Shown: piece by piece, positions 7,632 to 13,932 of the stretch
Layout: every line of letters starts with the position of its first letter
How positions within the stretch are numbered: the first letter of the stretch is position 1
Made by a program: the position numbers and the translations under genes
Assembly (NCBI GenBank): GCA_937973565.1
Contig: CALJKQ010000139.1
Location: forward strand, 1-13,932
Direction of reading: 5' to 3'
Source: an uncultured Saprospiraceae bacterium
GTDB taxonomy: Bacteria > Bacteroidota > Bacteroidia > Chitinophagales > Saprospiraceae
Length of the DNA stretch: 13,932 nucleotides
Notes under the pieces: generated by a model
The model's input: the letters and a program-made list of their open reading frames with translations, nothing else
What the model was told of the DNA's origin: nothing
Database searches by the model: none

Positions 7632-8975
7632 TTAATGTTGTATGATCATTTTTTTCCCTTGTATCTTTGTCTGACCATTTTGCCTCAAAACAAAGAAATA
7701 TAACCCATTGGGTATGTTCTTTACATCGATCTGAGCTGAAGGATCTGATAAGGATTTTGAAAAAACCTGATTGCCCAAAATATCATATAGGATGGCTGTG
7801 TAAGTATGGTTAAAACTCAAATCGACATTTTGAATTTGAAGAAAATCGCTACATGGATTTGGCAACAACAGAAAATCTGAATTGGCTGGAGAATTGGTTG
7901 ATGTTGGAATACATTGATAAATGTTCACAATATTGCTGTAGGTCATTGGCGCGAGAACATTGGTCGCCCCTCCTGCACTGATTACATAATTGCCGGTCGC
8001 AAGCACAGCATTGTCCAATATGAATTGTGGCAACGAATCGCGCTGCCAAGATTTGCTGGAAGCGTCATAGATATCTACAATATTAAAAGAGCGGTATTCT
8101 ATATTATTGGACATATCGAAATAGCACCCTCCAACGAAAAAAGCTTTGTCACAGGAAGATGCACCATTATCAATGAAGGCCCTGGCAACAGATAGATTAG
8201 ATTGCGACCACGATAAGGTGACGGTATCATAAATATCCACTTGGTCTGTAGGTTTGTTATCTGCTGTTATACCACCCGCGAATATTATTTGGGATCCGGA
8301 AACTGCTGCGCTCAACAGGCCTCTTGCTAAGGATAAAGTATCCTGTTCCCATGTTTGACTTTCAAAATCATAGATATCTACGCGATCACTTACCTGATTA
8401 TTGAATTTATAGCCGCCTGCAAAATAGGCTTTACCACCTAATATAGCAAAACCCATGGCACATCTGGCTTCAGATAGAGAGTCAACCGACCACTTTTGAT
8501 TTTTTTGGTCATAAATATCTACTCTTTTGGTGACGGTGAGGTTTTCAATATTGGCTCCACCGGCCCATAATGCCCAATGCTGGTAAGCCAGTGCTGCAAT
8601 GCTGAATCTGGCTTCGGATAATTTTGCAGTTTTTCGTTCCTTGGTATAAACGTTGTATATGTCTACTGCATCAGAACTAGCCGTATTATAACCTCCTGCA
8701 AATAATATTTCGTTGTTGAGCGTCAATCCAACCGGAAAGGATCGGGCAATGGATAATGAGGCGTTAGTCCACTCATTTTTATCCAGATTGTAAATATCAA
8801 CCTTGGGTGAATAGTAAAAGCCATCGTTGCCACCTGCCATAAAAACTTCTTCATCATAGGCAGCAATACCCATTTGTATCTTGGCCAATGGTAGATTGAT
8901 CTGGCTCCATTGGGCAAACAAATGTGAGCTGTAAAAGCATAATGTGAGCAATGCTCCAAAGAATATTTTTTTCAT
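7632..8975 (-). CDS. Secreted kelch-repeat beta-propeller protein with T9SS C-terminal domain
   Basis: 447 residues. Signal peptide MKKIFFGALLTLCFYSSHLFA is followed by kelch-like repeats to about residue 355. Seven copies of the AGG-type strand motif (MAGGNDG, FAGGYNT, WAGGANI, FAGGYKF, FAGGITA, FVGGCYF, SAGGATN) alternate with seven VDIY/VNIY strands, so a seven-bladed propeller is likely. The C-terminus (about 360-447) contains LLPNPCSDFLQIQ, DILGNQVF and IPNGLYFFVL, a type A T9SS sorting domain. No enzyme motif is visible; a binding or scaffold role on the cell surface is inferred. The gene lies downstream of the lipoprotein gene on the same strand, but a strong hairpin lies between them, so it probably has its own promoter or is partly attenuated. 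Confidence 0.88.
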   Translation of the reverse strand: MKKIFFGALLTLCFYSSHLFAQWSQINLPLAKIQMGIAAYDEEVFMAGGNDGFYYSPKVDIYNLDKNEWTNASLSIARSFPVGLTLNNEILFAGGYNTASSDAVDIYNVYTKERKTAKLSEARFSIAALAYQHWALWAGGANIENLTVTKRVDIYDQKNQKWSVDSLSEARCAMGFAILGGKAYFAGGYKFNNQVSDRVDIYDFESQTWEQDTLSLARGLLSAAVSGSQIIFAGGITADNKPTDQVDIYDTVTLSWSQSNLSVARAFIDNGASSCDKAFFVGGCYFDMSNNIEYRSFNIVDIYDASSKSWQRDSLPQFILDNAVLATGNYVISAGGATNVLAPMTYSNIVNIYQCIPTSTNSPANSDFLLLPNPCSDFLQIQNVDLSFNHTYTAILYDILGNQVFSKSLSDPSAQIDVKNIPNGLYFFVLRQNGQTKIQGKKMIIQH

Positions 8976-9010
8976 TACGGATAAATTTTATGAGTGAAAA
9001 TTTAGTAAAA

Positions 9011-9045
9011 CCCGGAGCAGACGAAGTGTGTCCGTCTGCTCCGGG
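9011..9045 (-). terminator. Very strong hairpin terminator between lipoprotein and kelch genes
   Basis: A 13-bp perfect GC-rich stem (CCCGGAGCAGACG, 9011-9023, with CGTCTGCTCCGGG, 9033-9045) encloses a 9-nt loop. On the minus strand it starts 7 nt after the lipoprotein stop codon and is followed by TTTTACTAAATTTT, as expected for an intrinsic terminator. It lies 35 nt upstream of the kelch ATG. Confidence 0.85.
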
Positions 9046-9052
9046 CAATCCA

Positions 9053-9559
9053 TTATTTTTTGTAAGTGGCTTCCCCTTCGATGGTGGTAATGGTTAAAAC
9101 ACCATTGTCCGGATTGAGGGCAATTGATGTGTTGAGCCAGCCTGAGATACCCTCATATTTACCCGTACCTCCGGAGTAGTGTTGCCATGACAGACCTGTA
9201 TTGTTGAAATAACTTTGGCCGGTACCACTGAATTCAACTTTGTCTCCCTTTCCATCAAAAATCACAATATCAAAGGCCAAATCAAAGGCAGAAGTGACAG
9301 GATTAAGGGATATGGTGTTCATGGTGATGTAACTTTTTGTGGCATCAATGTTGCCAACAATGTTGTCTGAACCACTGACAATATATTTTTTAGGCAATTG
9401 AAGGACTCCGGCGGGGGTGGTTACAGAGTGAAATCCCGCTGTCAAATCAGGAGTATTGGTATATGATCCTGAAATACTGACCGTTTGCCAATCATCCTCT
9501 TTGGAGCATGAAAATAATGTTAGTAACAGCAAACTTAGCCATATTAAATTTGTACGCAT
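9053..9559 (-). CDS. Surface-type lipoprotein, possible AOC-like barrel
   Basis: 168 residues. A hydrophobic stretch ends in the lipobox LFSC with the lipidated cysteine at residue 18. The following residues SKEDD are acidic, as in the Bacteroidota export signal that sends lipoproteins to the outer face of the outer membrane. The mature part is rich in beta-strand patterns and contains FSGTGQSYF and SGGTGKYEGISGWL. The second resembles the GGTGKY.G..G signature of allene oxide cyclase-like or dirigent-like barrels. That assignment is tentative, and no catalytic role should be assumed. It is transcribed towards the kelch gene but is followed at once by a strong terminator. The upstream 139 nt, up to the end of the sensor-kinase frame, show no clear consensus promoter. 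Confidence 0.85.
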   Translation of the reverse strand: MRTNLIWLSLLLLTLFSCSKEDDWQTVSISGSYTNTPDLTAGFHSVTTPAGVLQLPKKYIVSGSDNIVGNIDATKSYITMNTISLNPVTSAFDLAFDIVIFDGKGDKVEFSGTGQSYFNNTGLSWQHYSGGTGKYEGISGWLNTSIALNPDNGVLTITTIEGEATYKK

Positions 9560-9698
9560 GATGTTTAAATTGAAGTGTTAAGTAATCAATGTTATCAGTA
9601 CAAATTTGGGCACATGGCCTATATAATTGATAGGATTATCGTTTCATTAATGGGAGAATGAGGGTGTAATTAATGGCACTATTGTTTCAAAAAGTGGA

Positions 9699-9911
9699 CT
9701 ATTGTTGCAGGGTTCTGAATTCCAATGGCGTTTTTCCATATATTTTATGGAATAGTCGGGAAAAATACCCTGGGTCAGAAAAGCCAACTTCATATGAAAT
9801 TTCGGCAATTGATTTCCTGGAACTGAGCAAGGTAGAGCAAGCTTTTTCAAGTCTGAATTTGTTAATGAAATGGGAAGTAGATATTCCGGTAAGAGCCGTA
9901 AGCTTTCTGTG
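9699..9911 (-). pseudogene. Detached end of the AraC-type domain, downstream of an in-frame TAG
   Basis: Reading on past the TAG at 9912-9914 in the same frame gives 70 more codons: HRKLTALTGISTSHFINKFR, then about 16 residues, then AEISYEVGFSDPGYFSRLFH, ending TPLEFRTLQQ and TAG at 9699-9701. This is the second helix-turn-helix of an AraC-family domain, including the GF.D..YFSR.F.K..G..P..FR signature. It joins without gap to ...CSALDISRVQ before the stop. The typical family sequence here is SR.QL.RKL, so the TAG replaces a leucine; a single change from TTG would explain it. There is no start codon of its own, so it is probably untranslated unless the TAG is read through. Confidence 0.85.
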
Positions 9912-11870
9912 CTACTGTACACGGCTAATGTCCAAAGCTGAACAGAGTTCTGGAATTCCAAATTTTTCATTTTGATAGTGAAGTTCCAACTGTGCATAAA
10001 CATCAACCAAAAACCTTTCATTTAAACCCAATTGACGAGAATCTCCCCGGCTTTCAGGATTTGACAGGTTTTTTTGACTGTATTTTAGCTTTAATTTTTC
10101 CCTGGATTCATATAACTTTTTTAAACGGATTATCAGTTCTTTTCCTTTAAATGGCTTATATATGTATGCATCGGCTCCTTTTTGATAGCCCAATATTTTG
10201 GATTCTCCATCTGCCATGGCCGTCAACAGAACAATAGGTATGTGGTTTGTTCTGAAATCGTTTTTTAGTGCTGCACAAAGTTCATAGCCATCTTTTTTTG
10301 GCATCATAATATCACTGACAATGAGGTCTGGAACGCATTCAATGGCTTTTTTAACCCCTTCCTCCCCATCGCAAGCTGTTTCAGTGGCAAATTCCCTGGA
10401 GAGCAGATTTTGGAGAAGTTGAGTCAATTCAGCATTGTCTTCAACGATTAAGACCAGCGGCTTTTCTGAAAGTACGGAGGAGTCATCATTCACTAAATTA
10501 CCAGTATTGTTTTCTGTATAAATAGGATTACTTCCATCGTCTTTATAGAGATGATCCATCCAATTTACTTTTTTATAAGTAGTGTTGACTGGAAGCTGAA
10601 TTGTAAATGTGGTGCCTTGCTCTGGCATGCTATCTACAGAAATGGTGCCATTCAGGCTCTGGACATATTCTTTTACCAGCGTTATACCAATTCCGCTACC
10701 TTCTGTTATGGGCTGATTTTCGGAACTTATTTGAAAAAACCTTTCAAAGATTAATGGGAGTTTTTCTTTGGGAATGCCTATGCCGGTATCTTTGACTTCA
10801 ATTTGTAGTATTTTCTTGTCCTCAATATAAGTAGCAATTAAATAGATATTGCCTCCATTGGGTGTAAATTTGATGGAATTGTGGATTAAATTTATAACAA
10901 TCTCCTCTGTTTTTTGTAAGTCAAGGTCCATCCAAAGCGACTCCTGATTTTTAATAAAATGCAGGTTTATTTGTTTTTTTTCAGCCAGACTTTTAATAGA
11001 CAAAATTAAATAAGATAAGTAGGACATAACATCAGACTGTACGTATTGAATGTCCAGTAAGCCGGATTCAGCTTTTGACAACTCCAACATTTGATTTACC
11101 AACCTGAGTAGCCTTCTGGCGTTGTTTTCCAGAATGTGTAGATTGTTTTTAAGAGCGTGGTTGCTGGCATCAGTTTGGATGTTGTCTGCAATGCCTAAAA
11201 TTACGGAGATGGGTGTACGGAATTCGTGGGTAATATTCATGAATAGCCTTGATTTCGCATCATCCAGTTCCTTTAATTTAGCCAGCTTAATTTTTTCGTC
11301 TTTGGTTCTTCTGTTAAAAACATACACAATGACCATAAGGATATAAATGGAGATCCAGAGAGAATTTAAAGTTGTAAAAATGAGATTGACGTTACCCACC
11401 CTCATTTCCGGGGCTATTTCACCTGATGAATGAAAGGCAGCAATATATATAATACCACCCATATAAGTTGCGGTATTGATCAAAGCCAGTTTTTTATCAG
11501 AGAAAATAAAAGCAAAAATCACAATTGCCAGTGAGGAGAACTCTATACCTCCGGAATGCAACAATCCACCTTGTTTTGCCATAGTATAAAAAGTAAGACT
11601 CATGACAATAATGGAATTGAAATAGTAAAACAGGACCGTATGTTTTCTTACCACAGCAAATGAAACAATAGCAACAAAATAATAGGCTATCAGCAGCCAT
11701 CCATACACTTTCAGAACCGGGACATCCAATATATATGTCAGAACAGTTAGGCCTATGACAGGAGGAACAACACCGACCGTAAATAGAAAAAAAATCCTTT
11801 TAACTTCCAATTCCTCCGGGGTATCACCTTCAAGGTAAAACCATTGATCCAACTTTTCACTTATTTTCAT
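9912..11870 (-). CDS. Membrane hybrid histidine kinase/response regulator, cut by an in-frame TAG within its AraC-type output domain
   Basis: 652 residues from ATG 11868-11870; an earlier in-frame ATG at 11933 adds 21 unlikely residues. About six membrane helices (26-48, 55-74, 79-98, 110-124, 128-146, 163-185) form the sensor with no large periplasmic domain. Then come HisKA with H215 (NITHEFRTP), the HATPase with N331, DTGIGIP (361-367) and GSGIGI (391-396), a receiver with E477-D478, phospho-acceptor D520 (SDIMMP), T550 and K572, and the start of an AraC DNA-binding domain (about 617-652). The frame stops at TAG inside the first helix-turn-helix, and the second follows in frame. Kinase and receiver look intact, but DNA binding should be lost. 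Intact relatives are one-protein two-component regulators. Targets unknown; neighbouring surface genes are candidates. Confidence 0.9.
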   Translation of the reverse strand: MKISEKLDQWFYLEGDTPEELEVKRIFFLFTVGVVPPVIGLTVLTYILDVPVLKVYGWLLIAYYFVAIVSFAVVRKHTVLFYYFNSIIVMSLTFYTMAKQGGLLHSGGIEFSSLAIVIFAFIFSDKKLALINTATYMGGIIYIAAFHSSGEIAPEMRVGNVNLIFTTLNSLWISIYILMVIVYVFNRRTKDEKIKLAKLKELDDAKSRLFMNITHEFRTPISVILGIADNIQTDASNHALKNNLHILENNARRLLRLVNQMLELSKAESGLLDIQYVQSDVMSYLSYLILSIKSLAEKKQINLHFIKNQESLWMDLDLQKTEEIVINLIHNSIKFTPNGGNIYLIATYIEDKKILQIEVKDTGIGIPKEKLPLIFERFFQISSENQPITEGSGIGITLVKEYVQSLNGTISVDSMPEQGTTFTIQLPVNTTYKKVNWMDHLYKDDGSNPIYTENNTGNLVNDDSSVLSEKPLVLIVEDNAELTQLLQNLLSREFATETACDGEEGVKKAIECVPDLIVSDIMMPKKDGYELCAALKNDFRTNHIPIVLLTAMADGESKILGYQKGADAYIYKPFKGKELIIRLKKLYESREKLKLKYSQKNLSNPESRGDSRQLGLNERFLVDVYAQLELHYQNEKFGIPELCSALDISRVQ

Positions 11871-12021
11871 TTTAACCCGATTGCCGATTGATATCCGGAA
11901 TCTAAATTTACCAATTTCAGAACACAAAAGCATCCCAAACCATCAATGGAGAAAGTGATTTTGATCATTTTTGTATCCATTAAAGTGGTCAATCTGGTAT
12001 ATTATTAGTGGGAGTAATAAA

Positions 12022-13146
12022 TTATTGAAAATGAACATTCAAATCAGGATGTTTGGCCACCATAGCTTTGTAATAATTAATGGTTGGTCTCGATAATAAA
12101 CGGGATAGGGCGGGGTAGGCAAAATCCCATTTGGGGCTCATGGATCTGAAGCGAAAACGCTGTTTTTCAGAAGCGGTTTTACACAATGAAAACAGGGTGT
12201 CATTTTGGATTTTTAGATTGGCTCTGATGTTTTCAATGTCATTTGTTGACATGGGTTCTCCTCCCAGCACATCTAGAACTTCATTGTAATTGACAGGGTA
12301 TGGCAAAGCATAGATCTTTAAGATAAGATTGTACTCAGCAGCCATTTTTTTATAGTACGTTTGCAGATGGTTGGCCAATCTGTCTGTGTTGAGTACACCT
12401 TTGGCAATAGAAGCGTAATCGCTTTCACCATCGATTTTGATGGCTATGCCTTTTGAAAAATCCTTATCCAGTTGATTGGCAATGTAGTTGTCTTTGGAAT
12501 TGGCGATGATGATGAGGTGATCTTTCTTAAGGGTTTTGTCTGTTGTATCCTTTTCCGTGCAACCATTTTTATCAAATACTTTCTGTGCATATTTTCTGAA
12601 GTTCATCAGTGAAAGTAAACCACTGTTTTCAAAATAGCCTCCGTCAATAAAATGGCCCAGTCCTTCGATGGTAGCAGTGGCACTGAAAAGTGGAAATCTT
12701 TCTGTGGTGGAAATGGCTTCCATGAAAGGCAGTGTATGATTATTGTTGAGTGTCAGGATATTGGTTGAACCGGCAACGACATTGGAACCATTGGGGATTC
12801 TTGCAGAGACAGCAACTCCATAATTTCCGGAAGATTTTGTTGTGTTGGTTATCAGTACAGGATAATAATGATTTTTTACATATTGGCTCCAGTATTGATC
12901 GTAAGGAGTTTGGTCGAGGGGTGCCAGAGCATCCTGTTTAATCAATCTCCAATAGTTAAGCATGCCGGTTATGGATCGGTCACGAAGCCCCGGCTTTTTG
13001 TTTATGAGTGCCTGATCGTTATTTGGTGGTTTTTGATTATGTTGAAAAAATGATAAATAACAATTTATATTATGAAAAGTTTGCATTATCAAATAAATTG
13101 TTTTAATTTTGATGATTATGTAAAATATTATAAACCCTTTTGCCAT
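12022..13146 (-). pseudogene. C-terminal part of a patatin-like phospholipase, 5' truncated
   Basis: The open frame has 374 codons, but the first 35 or so (MAKGFIIFYIIIKIKTIYLI...) look like translated AT-rich intergenic DNA. Family-like sequence is clear from about residue 75 on: YYPVLITNTTKSSGNYGVAV, then ISTTERFPLFSATATI and HFIDGGYFENSGLLSL, with the catalytic aspartate in DGG at 168-170. Patatin-like enzymes need a serine in G.S.G and an oxyanion loop GGG.RG upstream; neither is present. An in-frame TAG at 13171-13173 closes the frame upstream, and the region beyond belongs to a divergent gene. The fragment therefore cannot be an active lipase by itself. If translated at all, a start at 13086 or 12963 is possible. 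The long intact frame suggests recent truncation or a retained non-catalytic role. Confidence 0.75.
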
Positions 13147-13185
13147 GGAAATACCACCTTTTTTACTATCCTAGTAGCACCTGAT

Positions 13186-13199
13186 CTATTTTCAAATAG
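13186..13199. promoter_or_regulatory. Short inverted repeat upstream of the poly-G gene
   Basis: CTATTT (13186-13191) and AAATAG (13194-13199) are inverted repeats around a 2-nt centre, 25 nt before the ATG at 13225 and between divergent genes. In AT-rich DNA this can arise by chance. No consensus -7 box was found nearby. Confidence 0.25.
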
Positions 13200-13224
13200 T
13201 TATTAATTATTAAAATATTTAGCA

Positions 13225-13932
13225 ATGAAATCAAAATTAAATTCTGTTTTTATTAAGGGGGGGGGGTAAATTATTTGTAAAAAAATTAATTTACCTTCTT
13301 TTTATCTTTTTTCTTTCTTTGGAAAGCTTAGAGGCTCAATTCAATTCAAATTGTGGTGCGGGATATTTGGCTGCTGATAAATTTTTTACCTACAGCCCGG
13401 AAGGCCCGGAAGGCATCCAAATTCAATATTTCAAACGTGGGAAAATGCTTTCCAATATTTGTGGTGATGATTTTGGATATGATGTAGTAATAAGTCTGTA
13501 TAACAAATATGAAACGCCGGTGAATTGCAATTATTCAATCACAATCAGGGCATTTTCTCTTGTTCCCAACATCATCGAAAATAGTGGATTGCAAAACTTT
13601 GCGGTGGTACCAATTACCAATGGTGTGGTAGATTATACTTTTGATTTTTCAGGCACAATTTTAACGGGAGAAACCAAATGTGGGCTTATTAAGTGCTCTT
13701 TTCCAAATATTAATTATACTGCTAATGTGTGGGCATTAAACAACCATCAATTCGCAGTAACAAATAATTCAACAAACATAACGAACAATTCGGGTGCAAA
13801 TCCGGGAATGTTTGGTGGGGCAATCAGGTTTGTCCATCATTTTGATCCTGTAATTTCATCTGACATAACATTTGATTATCTAGATAGACATTTTTTTCAT
13901 AGGGATTTAACTATAAATGAGAATGAAGATAT
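13225..13932 (+). CDS. Secreted protein with poly-G frameshift, candidate phase-variable gene (3' end outside window)
   Basis: ATG at 13225 gives MKSKLNSVFIKGGG and then a TAA directly after ten G. Removing one G (or adding two) joins this start to a frame open to the window end, about 235 codons. The joined product has a signal peptide: basic residues around KLFVKK, hydrophobic LIYLLFIFFLSL, and a likely cleavage after EAQ, then FNSNCGAGYLAADKFFTYSP. The downstream frame has no ATG, GTG or TTG before the signal-peptide core (an upstream TAA closes it at 13238), so expression depends on the tract. The mature part is rich in aromatic, Asn and Thr residues with several cysteines; no family was recognised. 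It is divergent from the truncated patatin gene. As read, the gene is off; homopolymer miscounting is the main alternative. Confidence 0.75.
13257..13266 (+). repeat. Poly-G tract of ten bases within the start of a coding region
   Basis: Ten consecutive G in otherwise AT-rich sequence, 32 nt after the ATG at 13225. With ten G the frame ends in TAA at once; with eleven it ends after a further GVNYL; with nine or twelve it reads through into the signal peptide. Such tracts slip during replication. Confidence 0.9.
13397..13414 (+). repeat. Tandem 9-nt in-frame duplication (Pro-Glu-Gly twice)
   Basis: CCGGAAGGC occurs twice in tandem and encodes PEGPEG in the frame open to the window end. The copies are identical at the base level, so the duplication is recent or is prone to slippage. 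Confidence 0.7.

Noticed and set aside
9649..9682. Direct repeat ATTAATGG occurring twice about 16 nt apart, considered as a duplication from a mobile element.
   Set aside because: Eight AT-rich bases recur easily by chance here and no element lies between the copies.
9912..9914. Pyrrolysine-type or programmed read-through of the TAG.
   Set aside because: No structure or known family supports it; a single-base nonsense change or read error is simpler. It is kept only as a test within the findings.
9647..10021. Open frame of 124 codons on the minus strand over the kinase gene's end.
   Set aside because: It is out of frame with the AraC domain, whose signature is read clearly in the other frame through the TAG.
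12022..13146. Active patatin phospholipase.
   Set aside because: The nucleophile serine motif and oxyanion loop are absent from the whole frame.

Overview
The window looks like chromosomal DNA from a Bacteroidota bacterium, most plausibly of the Saprospiria/Chitinophagia side (inference). It is AT-rich. Four secreted proteins end in a C-terminal domain of the type IX secretion (T9SS) kind, and one carries SprB-type repeats. There is a lipoprotein with an acidic patch after its cysteine, and a hybrid sensor kinase/response regulator with an AraC-type output domain. Two sites match the Bacteroidota -7 box TAnnTTTG. Every complete gene except the sensor kinase stops at TAA. No tRNA, rRNA, CRISPR array or transposase was found.

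Layout. 1-3587 (minus) is a tight operon of two tandem paralogous secreted metallophosphoesterases, followed by a secreted protein of unknown function cut by the window edge; the gaps are 1 nt and 4 nt. 3610-4014 (plus) is the C-terminal half of a DUF2231-like membrane protein that appears to have lost its 5' end. A bidirectional terminator at 4118-4152 separates it from 4155-6206 (minus), a secreted protein of 'ELW.SDGT..GT' repeats plus two SprB-like repeats. After about 630 nt without a supported gene comes 6838-7461 (plus), a GyrI-like protein with a palindrome over its predicted promoter. 7632-8975 (minus) is a secreted kelch propeller and 9053-9559 (minus) a lipoprotein, separated by a very strong hairpin. 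9699-11870 (minus) is a hybrid histidine kinase interrupted by an in-frame TAG inside its AraC DNA-binding domain. 12022-13146 (minus) is the C-terminal part of a patatin-like phospholipase without its nucleophile half. From 13225 (plus) runs a secreted protein whose reading frame is broken by a run of ten G.

Most of the window encodes surface or secreted proteins. Four loci look damaged or switchable: the poly-G gene, the amber codon in the sensor kinase, and two 5'-truncated genes. The poly-G tract sits just upstream of the signal-peptide core, and changing it by one base gives an open frame to the end of the window. This is the layout of a phase-variable contingency gene and is the most interesting signal here. 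A homopolymer sequencing error is the main alternative.
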